A DNA stretch of 10,085 nucleotides from an uncultured Alphaproteobacteria bacterium. Its GTDB lineage: Bacteria > Pseudomonadota > Alphaproteobacteria > Rhizobiales > Rhizobiaceae. This document shows positions 1 to 6,159 of this stretch, piece by piece. The notes beneath the pieces were generated by a model that saw only the letters and a program-made list of their open reading frames with translations, was not told the DNA's origin and ran no database searches. Where the stretch lies: NCBI GenBank assembly GCA_929200335.1, contig CAKMZG010000057.1:1-10085 (forward strand), in the 5' to 3' direction. The first letter of the stretch is position 1. Every line of letters begins with the position of its first letter. Both the position numbers and the translations under genes were made by a program.

Positions 1-28
1 AAGAGGTTAAGGGCGGTTTTCCCCTCAA

Positions 29-205
29 TTACCTAAATTCATAAGGTTTGCAATGGCCTAATTTAAATGCGTTACTTATGGCATATGGATCACGGCCTAT
101 CTCAAGATCGATTGACAGCACTCTTACCAAATTTAAACCCACTGATTTAAGAAGCGTTTTAATATCTTCCTTGCCACCAAAATTACGGCATGATATCGAT
201 ATTGC
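29..205 (-). pseudogene. Unrecognised C-terminal gene remnant
   Basis: Read on the minus strand, this stretch is an open frame of 58 codons ending in TAA (31-29). It is closed upstream by a stop just before position 205 and has no ATG in frame; only GTG/TTG codons without a clear ribosome-binding site are available. The translation looks protein-like rather than random: it ends in NAFKLGHCKPYEFR and contains GGKEDIKTLLKSVG and SIDLEIGRDPYAIS. An intact gene could not extend further upstream without running into the start of the AEC transporter gene at 239. I infer a remnant of a gene whose 5' part was lost, perhaps when the transporter gene arrived. I do not recognise the family. A chance open frame is the alternative. 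Confidence 0.3.
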
Positions 206-238
206 TTAAAATTAACGAAACAAATAAAGCAATTAGAA

Positions 239-1189
239 ATGATTGAAATCCTTACTCTTGTTATGCCCTTTTTTGGCTTGGTTTTTCTGGGCTTCATTTG
301 TGGCAAAACATTTGGGGGATCCTTAGAGGGGCTGGCTTGGATAAATGTGTTCTTAATCTACCTGGCCATTCCAGCATTAGTTTTCACAATCATTTTAAGA
401 ACTCCCCTTGAAGATCTTACAAATTTTCGCTTTATCTTTGCAACAACCAGCTCCACAGCCTTTATATTTCTAGCAACCATTGGCATAAGCATATTTTTTG
501 CTAAAACCAAATTACCCGATGCCACAATACAAGGGTTTGCCGCAGCTTACGGTAATATTGGATATTTAGGACCGGGTATTGTCATTGGCGCATTAGGCAC
601 AGCTGCTGGCGCACCAGTTGCTCTTATTTTTTGCATGGATAATGCACTTCATTTTATAATGGCACCGTTAATGATGGCTTTGGCAGGTAAGGATACGTCA
701 AGTATCCTCAAAACCATTCTCAAGACAATTAAAAATATCTTACTACATCCTTTTATCATTGCAACGATTCTAGCTATTTTAGTGGTGGTCTATCAAATAG
801 AATTGCCCAAAGCCATAGGCACTATGACCGACCATCTATATAAAGCGGCCGCACCCGTTGCACTTTTTGCTGTGGGTATTACCATGGCCTTGCGGCCTGT
901 GAAAAAAGTGACTGCAGAACTGCCCCTATTAATCATAGCAAAATTAATCCTACATCCTCTTTGCATTTGGGTAGTTCTAACTTTGGTTGGTAATTTTAAT
1001 CCCATATGGATTTCTGCCGCCATGATGTTAGCAGCCTTACCAAGTGCGGCGAATGTATTTGTCATTGCTCAACAATATAGTGTTTGGCAGGAGCGTGCAG
1101 CCAGCATGGTAGTTTTGACAACCTTAATATCCATCCTCACCATTCCCCTATGGTTATGGTTGATTAAACATGGATTTATACCGCTTTAA
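239..1189 (+). CDS. AEC (auxin efflux carrier) family transporter
   Basis: Predicted inner-membrane secondary transporter of the AEC/Mem_trans family (PF03547), which in bacteria includes malonate-type and other organic-acid carriers; the substrate here cannot be told. The 316-residue protein is almost wholly hydrophobic, with about ten membrane spans: roughly five before a polar loop near residues 150-165 (AGKDTSSILKTILKTIK) and five after. Family-like segments are NIGYLGPGIVIGALG near residue 107, AAAPVALFAVGITMA near 205, and LPSAANVFVIAQQY near 267, the last being the usual C-terminal signature. The length is typical. The ATG at 239 is preceded by only a weak purine stretch, so the start is supported mainly by the family-like N-terminus. 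It stands alone on the plus strand and ends 6 bases from the convergent dnaQ stop. It is not part of the usual alphaproteobacterial origin cluster, so I infer a later arrival at this site. Confidence 0.88.
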   Translation: MIEILTLVMPFFGLVFLGFICGKTFGGSLEGLAWINVFLIYLAIPALVFTIILRTPLEDLTNFRFIFATTSSTAFIFLATIGISIFFAKTKLPDATIQGFAAAYGNIGYLGPGIVIGALGTAAGAPVALIFCMDNALHFIMAPLMMALAGKDTSSILKTILKTIKNILLHPFIIATILAILVVVYQIELPKAIGTMTDHLYKAAAPVALFAVGITMALRPVKKVTAELPLLIIAKLILHPLCIWVVLTLVGNFNPIWISAAMMLAALPSAANVFVIAQQYSVWQERAASMVVLTTLISILTIPLWLWLIKHGFIPL

Positions 1190-1195
1190 GCCTAA

Positions 1196-1903
1196 TTACT
1201 CGTATTTTTTCCAAATATTATCAGAATTCAATCCATCCATAAACTTTTGATGACGCTCAAGATCTTCTTCTTTTAAACGGGAGGGCAAAGCTTCTTGGCG
1301 CTGTTCGGCTGGTGCACGGCTAACGATTTCTGCATAATCTTCAGATCTCGCAGTGGTTTCATCTGCTGATGAAAGTTGAAATGTAGATTGCCTGCCACCA
1401 ATAAGCTCCAAATATACTTCAGCCAAGATCTCACTATCGAGCAAAGCCCCGTGTTTGGTACGATGTGCATTATTAATACCTAAGCGCGAGCATAGTGCGT
1501 CCAGAGAATTGGGCCCTGCAGGATATTTTTTTCGAGCAATTTGCAATGTATCCAAAACACGATCATTAGAAATCGCATCTACACCAATTAATTTTAATTC
1601 ATGATTGATAAAACCCATATCAAAACTGGCATTATGAGCAATTAATGTGCCATTTGAGAAAAAATCCAAAAAATCTTCAGCAATTTCAGCAAATTTTGGC
1701 TTATCAGCCAAAAACTCCATAGAAATGCCATGAACATCAAAAGCGCCTTGATCCACATCCTTAGTTTCAGGATGAATATATTGATGATAAGTTTTACCTG
1801 TTGGCAGGTGATTAATCAATTCAACTGCGCCAATTTCAATGACACGATCTCCTTTTGCAGGGGATAGACCCGTCGTCTCAGTATCAAAGATAATTTCACG
1901 CAT
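1196..1903 (-). CDS. dnaQ: DNA polymerase III epsilon subunit (3'-5' exonuclease)
   Basis: Proofreading subunit of the replicative polymerase core, removing mispaired 3' nucleotides at the fork. The 235-residue protein has the DEDDh exonuclease domain in order: Exo I FDTETTG (D7, E9), Exo II AHNASFD (D95), and Exo III KHGALLDSE (H151, D156). After the domain, residues 172-177 (QSTFQL) sit where the E. coli protein has its sliding-clamp-binding peptide, and the remaining tail of about 60 residues would bind the alpha subunit; both roles are inferred by position. A strong AAAGGAG (1915-1909) lies 5 bases before the ATG. It is the last gene of the leftward maf-aroE-coaE-dnaQ group, 49 bases after coaE, and is transcribed away from the candidate origin. 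Its 3' end nearly abuts the convergent transporter gene, leaving no space for a separate terminator. Confidence 0.96.
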   Translation of the reverse strand: MREIIFDTETTGLSPAKGDRVIEIGAVELINHLPTGKTYHQYIHPETKDVDQGAFDVHGISMEFLADKPKFAEIAEDFLDFFSNGTLIAHNASFDMGFINHELKLIGVDAISNDRVLDTLQIARKKYPAGPNSLDALCSRLGINNAHRTKHGALLDSEILAEVYLELIGGRQSTFQLSSADETTARSEDYAEIVSRAPAEQRQEALPSRLKEEDLERHQKFMDGLNSDNIWKKYE

Positions 1904-1908
1904 TATGG

Positions 1909-1915
1909 CTCCTTT
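1909..1915 (-). promoter_or_regulatory. Strong Shine-Dalgarno site of dnaQ
   Basis: On the minus strand the sequence reads AAAGGAG, five bases before the dnaQ ATG at 1903. It is the clearest ribosome-binding site in the leftward operon and fixes the dnaQ start. It fits independent translation of dnaQ, in contrast to the overlapping, probably coupled genes upstream. Confidence 0.8.
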
Positions 1916-1952
1916 AAAATAACACCCTTAATTCTAATAAAGTTTTCCTATA

Positions 1953-2558
1953 TTAGCGAGGCTTAGGCTGCCATTTTCCCGTATTAATTTCATCGATAAT
2001 ATCATTTACCCGCGCTTTAGCGGCATCCAAGCCTAGCGAAGTATCAATGATAAAATCAGCATACTTTTGCTTTTCCTCATCTGGCACTTGCAAAGACAAA
2101 ATATGTTCAAATTTCTCAACGGACATATTATCCCGTGCCAAAACTCGTTCCCGCTGGACATCAGCGGGAGCTGTTACAACAATAATGCCATCCATTTGAT
2201 CAGCTGTTCCCATTTCAAAAATGAGGGGTTGATCAATCACCACCAATTTAGCACCTGTTTGTTCTGCTTTAGCTAGAAAAGCTTTACGAGCCTCATGCAC
2301 AAGAGGATGAACCACGGATTCTAAATGTTGTATGGCTGATTTATCTTCCATAATGATTTTGGATAAAACCTGCCGGTCAATCTGCCCATCTTTAACGGCT
2401 TCGGGGAAGATTTGTCCCACAGCCTCAACGGCCTCACCTTGGTATAATTCATGTACCGTACGATCTGCATCAAAAACGGCAATATCAGCATCTCTAAACA
2501 TATTCGCTGTAGTGGATTTACCCATGCCAATTGAACCAGTAAGTCCCAAAATAATCAT
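1953..2558 (-). CDS. coaE: Dephospho-CoA kinase
   Basis: Last step of coenzyme A synthesis: ATP-dependent phosphorylation of the 3'-hydroxyl of dephospho-CoA, in the cytosol. The 201-residue protein starts with the P-loop GLTGSIGMGKST (residues 5-16; K14, S15), followed by the family's FDADRTVHELY (D30), HPLVHE near residue 84, DQPLIFE (residues 109-115, the usual D-x-PLL-F-E element) and the RVLARD lid segment near 138-143. The length is normal. The ATG overlaps the aroE stop as ATGA (4 bases, 2555-2558), which suggests translational coupling. An AAAGGA also lies 9 bases upstream, inside the end of aroE. The order aroE-coaE-dnaQ is the conserved one near alphaproteobacterial origins. No anomalies seen. 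Confidence 0.96.
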   Translation of the reverse strand: MIILGLTGSIGMGKSTTANMFRDADIAVFDADRTVHELYQGEAVEAVGQIFPEAVKDGQIDRQVLSKIIMEDKSAIQHLESVVHPLVHEARKAFLAKAEQTGAKLVVIDQPLIFEMGTADQMDGIIVVTAPADVQRERVLARDNMSVEKFEHILSLQVPDEEKQKYADFIIDTSLGLDAAKARVNDIIDEINTGKWQPKPR

Positions 2559-3433
2559 TGCCCCAAATCCTTTAACACCAATTGCAACAATTCATCTGTA
2601 ACTTTTGGACGAACCCCAAACCACCGCTCAAACCCAGGAACTGCTTGATGCAATAACATACCAAGGCCTGTAATTACGGTTAAACTCGCTTTTTCTGCTG
2701 CTTTTAGAAGGGGCGTATATAAAGGTGTATAGATAATGTCATAAACAATAGCTTTATTCGGCAACTGCGTAACATCTAGAGGCAAGGCTTCATCAGATTT
2801 ACCCTCCATACCTAAAGATGTAGTATTCACTAAAATATCTGCATCCTGCAAAAGTTCATCCACCACATCCCAACTATGGGCGGATAATTTATCACCAAAT
2901 TTTTCAACCAAATCCTCAGCACGAGAGAGAGTGCGGTTTACCACTTTAATTTTTTTAAAGCCACGGTCTAAAAAACCTTGAATAATAGGTCGAGATGCCC
3001 CTCCTGCGCCTAGGATTACTGCGGTTTTACCTCTAAAACTGTCACCCATAAACTTTTGAGCGTCGCCCTTTATAGTGCTGCCTAATTGCTCATCCAAATT
3101 GGCAAAAAATCCATAGCCATCGGTATTACTGCCGTGGAGCTTACCATTTTCTACCCAAAGGGTATTCACAGCACCCAGTTTTTTCGCAGTATCATCTAAA
3201 ACATCGGCCATTTCAAAGGCCAACTCTTTATAAGGTATGGTAACATTACCCCCTTGGAATTTAGAATTCGCCAAACCTTTGAAAAAGTCCTTTATTTGAG
3301 TTTCATCAAACCCTTGTTTTTCATAAACACCTTGAAGCTCATATTTTTCTATCCAGTGATTGTGAATAATAGGCGAACGTGAATGGGTAACCGGCCACCC
3401 TGTGATAAAGGCAAATTTTTCTTGTTTATCCAT
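2555..3433 (-). CDS. aroE: Shikimate dehydrogenase (NADP+)
   Basis: Reduces 3-dehydroshikimate to shikimate with NADPH in the chorismate/aromatic amino acid pathway. The 292-residue protein has the substrate-binding THSRSP (S18, S20), GGNVTIPYK (catalytic K69), AVNTL (N90) and SNTDGYG (catalytic D105). The Rossmann NADP domain follows, with ILGAGGASRP (residues 140-149) and VVNRT (164-168), then NTTSLGM and the C-terminal LLHQAVPGFERWFG. It is about 20 residues longer than the E. coli enzyme, partly from an insertion near residues 116-134 between the two domains. The start overlaps the maf stop by 8 bases (3426-3433) and has only a weak ribosome-binding site, so coupling to maf translation is likely. 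The YdiB and SdhL paralogues are less likely given the operon context. Confidence 0.96.
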   Translation of the reverse strand: MDKQEKFAFITGWPVTHSRSPIIHNHWIEKYELQGVYEKQGFDETQIKDFFKGLANSKFQGGNVTIPYKELAFEMADVLDDTAKKLGAVNTLWVENGKLHGSNTDGYGFFANLDEQLGSTIKGDAQKFMGDSFRGKTAVILGAGGASRPIIQGFLDRGFKKIKVVNRTLSRAEDLVEKFGDKLSAHSWDVVDELLQDADILVNTTSLGMEGKSDEALPLDVTQLPNKAIVYDIIYTPLYTPLLKAAEKASLTVITGLGMLLHQAVPGFERWFGVRPKVTDELLQLVLKDLGQ

Positions 3434-4022
3434 TAATCACATCCATCTCGCGTAGTTTTTCTAATAAAGGTAAAATCGGCAATCCAATAATAGTAAAATA
3501 ATCTCCTTCGATCTTATCAAACAATTGAACACCTTCGCCCTCAATTTGATAAACCCCAACAGAGGATAAAACCTTTTCACCTACATTTGCCAGATATTGC
3601 CCTATAAATTGAGGAGAAAGCTCTCGCATGGTTAAATGAGCGATAGAAACATGTCGCCAAATGGTTTCGCCATTTTTTACCAACACAAGCGCCGAATTTA
3701 ATTGATGAGTTTTGCCTGAAAAGGTCAATAATCTTCGTCGGGCTTCTTCCATATCTTTAGCTTTGTGAAATAACTCATCACCTAGAGATAAGGTTTGATC
3801 GCAACCCAAAGTCAAAGCACTGGAATTGCGCAAAGATACATCTTGTGCCTTTACCTCTGCCAATAAAATAGCCAAATCATCAGGGGGGAGGGGTTCATTA
3901 CCAATTGAGGCTTCTATGGCACGTTCATCAATATCAGCATTCTCTTGAGAAAACTGCAATCCTGCTTGCTTTAAAATTTGAGCGCGAAAGGGGCTTTGGG
4001 AAGCTAAGATAAAGTCTGTCAT
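3426..4022 (-). CDS. maf: Maf family nucleoside triphosphate pyrophosphatase
   Basis: Maf/YhdE/YceF-family pyrophosphatase, thought to remove non-canonical or methylated nucleotides or act in cell-division control. The 198-residue protein opens with ILASQSPFRAQIL (family SxSPRR, here with F12 in place of the first R). LGCDQTLSL carries the putative catalytic base D75. FSGKTHQLNSAL, SSVGVYQIEGEG and IIGLPILPLL follow in the usual order. The D-Q pair at 75-76 resembles the YceF (7-methyl-GTP) branch more than the dTTP/UTP branch, but substrate assignment on this basis is only inference. It is the first gene of the leftward operon and its ATG is the nearest coding sequence to the candidate origin. 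The Shine-Dalgarno sequence is weak. In several alphaproteobacteria a ppsR gene precedes it; none is present here. Confidence 0.92.
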   Translation of the reverse strand: MTDFILASQSPFRAQILKQAGLQFSQENADIDERAIEASIGNEPLPPDDLAILLAEVKAQDVSLRNSSALTLGCDQTLSLGDELFHKAKDMEEARRRLLTFSGKTHQLNSALVLVKNGETIWRHVSIAHLTMRELSPQFIGQYLANVGEKVLSSVGVYQIEGEGVQLFDKIEGDYFTIIGLPILPLLEKLREMDVING

Positions 4023-4109
4023 AAAATCGAATCATTCCAGTGTTATGAATCTGCAGTTGAATAAAATGTATAGCAGTTTTTAAAATTGATCCCCATATTT
4101 TATTCGATC

Positions 4110-4118
4110 TGTGGATAG
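4110..4118 (-). promoter_or_regulatory. DnaA box, one mismatch
   Basis: Minus-strand CTATCCACA differs from the E. coli consensus TTATCCACA only at the first base. It is the outermost box on the maf side of the candidate origin. Confidence 0.65.
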
Positions 4119-4149
4119 CTGTGCACGACTAAAGGCTTAATACTTTAGG

Positions 4150-4164
4150 TTAATAAGTTCTTAA
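4150..4164. promoter_or_regulatory. Putative CtrA-binding site
   Basis: TTAATAAGTTCTTAA matches the CtrA consensus TTAA-N7-TTAA exactly. It ends two bases before a DnaA-like box and lies close to a second one, the type of arrangement by which CtrA represses the Caulobacter origin. TTAA is common in such AT-rich DNA, so chance is a real alternative, but among the TTAA words I checked through this gap only this pair has the seven-base spacing. Confidence 0.5.
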
Positions 4165-4166
4165 TT

Positions 4167-4175
4167 TTATCCAGA
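4167..4175 (+). promoter_or_regulatory. DnaA box, weak
   Basis: TTATCCAGA has one mismatch (position 8) to TTATCCACA. It lies directly beside the putative CtrA site and 12 bases (start to start) from the next box, which makes cooperative DnaA binding plausible. Confidence 0.5.
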
Positions 4176-4178
4176 AAC

Positions 4179-4187
4179 TTATTCACA
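4179..4187 (+). promoter_or_regulatory. DnaA box
   Basis: TTATTCACA fits the relaxed consensus TTATNCACA fully and differs from the strict consensus only at base 5. It shares orientation with the weak box just upstream. Confidence 0.7.
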
Positions 4188-4265
4188 TATTATCTTGCTG
4201 TATATTAAATAATAAGGTTGTTTATAAAAATACAGATAAATGAGTTTTAAAAAATTACCCAATAT

Positions 4266-4274
4266 TTATCCACA
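4266..4274 (+). promoter_or_regulatory. DnaA box, perfect consensus
   Basis: TTATCCACA is an exact match to the high-affinity DnaA box. It sits at the left edge of the most AT-rich part of the gap (4276-4360), a usual position for a box that anchors DnaA next to the unwinding region. Confidence 0.8.
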
Positions 4275-4403
4275 TTTAATACAATTTTTCAATTTTATTT
4301 AAAACCTTCTTTTTATTTAATAAAAATATCTTTTCCATATTTTTAATAAATTGTTTATAGAGTTATACATTCAAACGTTATATTGAATAAATATACAAGA
4401 CTA

Positions 4404-4412
4404 TGTGAATAA
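4404..4412 (-). promoter_or_regulatory. DnaA box, hemE side, minus strand
   Basis: Minus-strand TTATTCACA. It forms a perfect 8-base inverted repeat (TGTGAATA / TATTCACA, 4404-4411 and 4427-4434) with the next box, the two nonamers starting 22 bases apart, about two helical turns. Confidence 0.7.
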
Positions 4413-4425
4413 CTTTGAATAGTTG

Positions 4426-4434
4426 CTATTCACA
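4426..4434 (+). promoter_or_regulatory. DnaA box, hemE side, plus strand
   Basis: CTATTCACA differs from the relaxed consensus TTATNCACA at the first base. It faces the box at 4404-4412 and is followed immediately by a GANTC site (GACTC, 4435-4439). It lies about 75 bases before the hemE start, so DnaA bound here could also influence hemE transcription. Confidence 0.6.
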
Positions 4435-4507
4435 GACTCTAATAATAATTAAATTAAAAATACAAAAACTTCATTTTTGATTTAAGCCTCCATTGGGGAA
4501 AACTACC

Positions 4508-5527
4508 ATGAATAAAAAAATAATCGAAGTCATTGAAGGTAAAAGCTTCAAAATCCCACCTCTATGGATGATGCGTCAAGCAGGGCGATATTTGCCAGAG
4601 TATAAAGCAACACGCAAACAAGCAGGCAGCTTTCTTGATTTGTGTTACAATCCAGAATTGGCTTATGAAGTAACGATGCAACCGATAGAACGGTTTCAAT
4701 TTGATGCAGCTATTTTATTTTCTGACATTTTAGTTGTTTGTGATGCTTTAGGACAGTCACTAAAATTTGAAGAGGGTAGAGGGCCTGTATTAGAACCTGT
4801 AAATGTAAGTGATATCGCAAAGTTAAGTACTGCTGGGGTTATGAACCATTTGGCGCCAGTTATTGAAACAGTGTCTAAACTTCATAATGGCCTTGATAAA
4901 GATATTACCCTACTCGGTTTTTGCGGCGCGCCATGGACTGTCGCTACTTATATGATTGCTGGCCATGGTACGCCCGATCAAGCACCTGCACGTATTTTTG
5001 CCCATGAACATCCTGAGGCCTTCCAAGCGCTCTTAGATGTGCTATGTGAAGCATCTATTGAATATTTGATCGCTCAATTGGATGCAGGCGCTGATGCAGT
5101 GCAAATCTTTGACAGTTGGGCTAGTGTTTTGGATGAAGATCAATTTGAAAAATGGTGCATTGCACCCGTTCGTAAAATTACAGATGGTATTCGTGCTAAG
5201 CGCCCAAATGCTAAAATCATCGGTTTTCCAAAAGGTATTGGATCATTCTATAAAGGCTATGCAACAAAAACTGGTGTTAATATGATTGGCCTTGATTGGA
5301 CTGTACCACTAAAAGATGCCAAAGCGCTGCAAAATGAAGTGCCTATTCAAGGTAATCTTGATCCATTACGTCTTATTATTGGTGGTAAAGCGCTTGATGA
5401 GGGTGTGGATATGGTTTTAGAAAATCTTGGCGATGGGCCATTGGTATTCAATCTTGGCCATGGCATAACCCCACAAACTCCAATTGAACATGTGGAACAA
5501 ATGATAAAACGCGTTCGTAAGGACTAA
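4508..5527 (+). CDS. hemE: Uroporphyrinogen decarboxylase
   Basis: Cytosolic haem-pathway enzyme converting uroporphyrinogen III to coproporphyrinogen III by removing four carboxyl groups. From the ATG at 4508 the protein has 339 residues, normal for the family. It carries both signatures: PPLWMMRQAGRYLPEY (residues 17-32; R23, R27) and GFCGAPWTVATYMIAG (137-152). The residues matching the human active site are present: D73 in FSDIL, Y148, S203 in FDSWAS and H318 in NLGHGI. An in-frame TTG at 4493 would add five residues, but GGGGA at 4495-4499 is a good ribosome-binding site eight bases before the ATG, so I prefer 4508. It is the first rightward gene from the candidate origin, 13 bases before hemJ, with which it probably forms an operon. 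Confidence 0.97.
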   Translation: MNKKIIEVIEGKSFKIPPLWMMRQAGRYLPEYKATRKQAGSFLDLCYNPELAYEVTMQPIERFQFDAAILFSDILVVCDALGQSLKFEEGRGPVLEPVNVSDIAKLSTAGVMNHLAPVIETVSKLHNGLDKDITLLGFCGAPWTVATYMIAGHGTPDQAPARIFAHEHPEAFQALLDVLCEASIEYLIAQLDAGADAVQIFDSWASVLDEDQFEKWCIAPVRKITDGIRAKRPNAKIIGFPKGIGSFYKGYATKTGVNMIGLDWTVPLKDAKALQNEVPIQGNLDPLRLIIGGKALDEGVDMVLENLGDGPLVFNLGHGITPQTPIEHVEQMIKRVRKD

Positions 5528-5540
5528 ATTTAAAGGTTTA

Positions 5541-5966
5541 ATGATGTATTTTTGGATAAAAGCATTTCACATTATTTCTGTTATGTCTTGGATGGCCGGA
5601 CTTTTATATTTGCCACGCTTATTCATTTATCATGTGGATGCTGAAAAAGGCTCAAAACAATCTGAGACATTTAAAATTATGGAACGTCGCTTAATGAAGA
5701 TCATTATGACACCTGCAATGTTGCTATCGTGGTTTTTTGGCCTTGCACTAATGGTCATGACACAAGCATGGTCTGAGGCTTGGTTTGTTACTAAATTACT
5801 TTTATTGCTTATTTTGTCGACTATGCACTTTATAAATGCAAAATGGATGAAAGAATTCGCTAATGATAATAATCAACGTGAAGCTAAATTTTATCGTATT
5901 GCTAATGAAATACCCACAGTTTTAATGATATTGATTGTTATTCTAGCTGTTGTTAAGCCATTTTAG
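5541..5966 (+). CDS. hemJ: HemJ-type protoporphyrinogen IX oxidase
   Basis: Membrane protoporphyrinogen oxidase of the HemJ family (formerly UPF0093, related to CopD), used by many alphaproteobacteria in place of HemG or HemY. It makes protoporphyrin IX, two steps after HemE. The 141-residue protein has four likely membrane spans (about 3-25, 55-75, 80-100, 122-138). The two conserved residues are present: H10 in KAFHIISVMSW and K85 in WFVTKLLLLL. The C-terminus NEIPTVLMILIVILAVVKPF is typical. Two adjacent ATGs (5541, 5544) are possible. AAAGG at 5532-5536 leaves 4 or 7 bases, so the second may be used. It lies 13 bases after hemE, fitting co-transcription of haem genes. Confidence 0.92.
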   Translation: MMYFWIKAFHIISVMSWMAGLLYLPRLFIYHVDAEKGSKQSETFKIMERRLMKIIMTPAMLLSWFFGLALMVMTQAWSEAWFVTKLLLLLILSTMHFINAKWMKEFANDNNQREAKFYRIANEIPTVLMILIVILAVVKPF

Positions 5967-6159
5967 AAATTTTACTTGATGTAATCTAAATAATACCATA
6001 TTATTAGGTTTCCTCAGTGATTTTCTATCTTCACAACAGTTTTCCTTAAAATTTGAGTATTTTTGAAGATAGATTTGGAATATATAGTTTTTTTACTAAT
6101 TTATTCTAATATTCACTTCTTAACTAATTCCCAGACTATAAAATAAGAGAGTTTCCTTT
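5967..6159 (+). promoter_or_regulatory. hemJ-rho intergenic region / rho leader
   Basis: This 193-base AT-rich gap has no credible ORF. Just after hemJ there is a weak AT hairpin (AATAATA 5989-5995, loop CCA, TATTATT 5999-6005) without a U-run, so termination there is doubtful. Further on is a 10-base inverted repeat, entered separately. The rho ribosome-binding site is probably GAGAG at 6147-6151. In E. coli the rho leader is long and used for autoregulation by Rho; the length here is compatible with that, but no rut-like C-rich stretch stands out. I could not fix a promoter. Confidence 0.4.
6024..6073. repeat. 10-base inverted repeat upstream of rho
   Basis: TCTATCTTCA (6024-6033) and TGAAGATAGA (6064-6073) are exact inverse complements separated by 30 bases. 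There is no U-run directly after it, so it is not a standard intrinsic terminator. It could be an operator-like pair of sites or an RNA stem in the rho leader. Confidence 0.5.

Larger units (their letters stand above)
4023..4507. other. Candidate chromosomal replication origin (oriC)
   Basis: This 485-base non-coding stretch separates the leftward maf operon from rightward hemE. It contains six DnaA-box-like nonamers in two groups on both strands, an AT-rich core (a hand count of 4281-4340 gives 8 G/C in 60), a perfect TTAA-N7-TTAA CtrA-type site and three GANTC sites (4029-4033, 4047-4051, 4435-4439). In Caulobacter and other alphaproteobacteria the origin lies next to hemE, with genes diverging from it as here. 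The AT-rich part around 4276-4360 is the likely unwinding region. The promoters of maf and hemE must also lie in or near this gap; I see no promoter convincing enough to annotate. No tRNA, small ORF or riboswitch was seen. Confidence 0.85.

Noticed and set aside
793..1065. Minus-strand 90-codon frame within the transporter gene
   Set aside because: It lies antisense to membrane-span coding sequence, has no ribosome-binding site and no recognisable domain.
2067..2601. Plus-strand frames across coaE
   Set aside because: These are shadows of the coaE coding sequence, which has complete kinase motifs on the minus strand.
4120..4128. TGTGCACGA as a further DnaA box
   Set aside because: It has two or more mismatches at conserved positions of the reverse-complement consensus, too weak to list.
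4310..4326. AT palindrome TTTTTATT-T-AATAAAAA in the origin gap
   Set aside because: It is low-complexity AT sequence, likely part of the unwinding region rather than a specific site or terminator.
4415..4445. Promoter TTGAAT then TAATAA for hemE
   Set aside because: The spacing is 19 bases and the -10 is poor. In DNA this AT-rich such matches are expected by chance.
4493..4507. TTG at 4493 as the hemE start
   Set aside because: The ATG at 4508 has GGGGA eight bases upstream. That ribosome-binding site would lie inside the coding sequence if TTG were used, and the shorter protein has normal family length.
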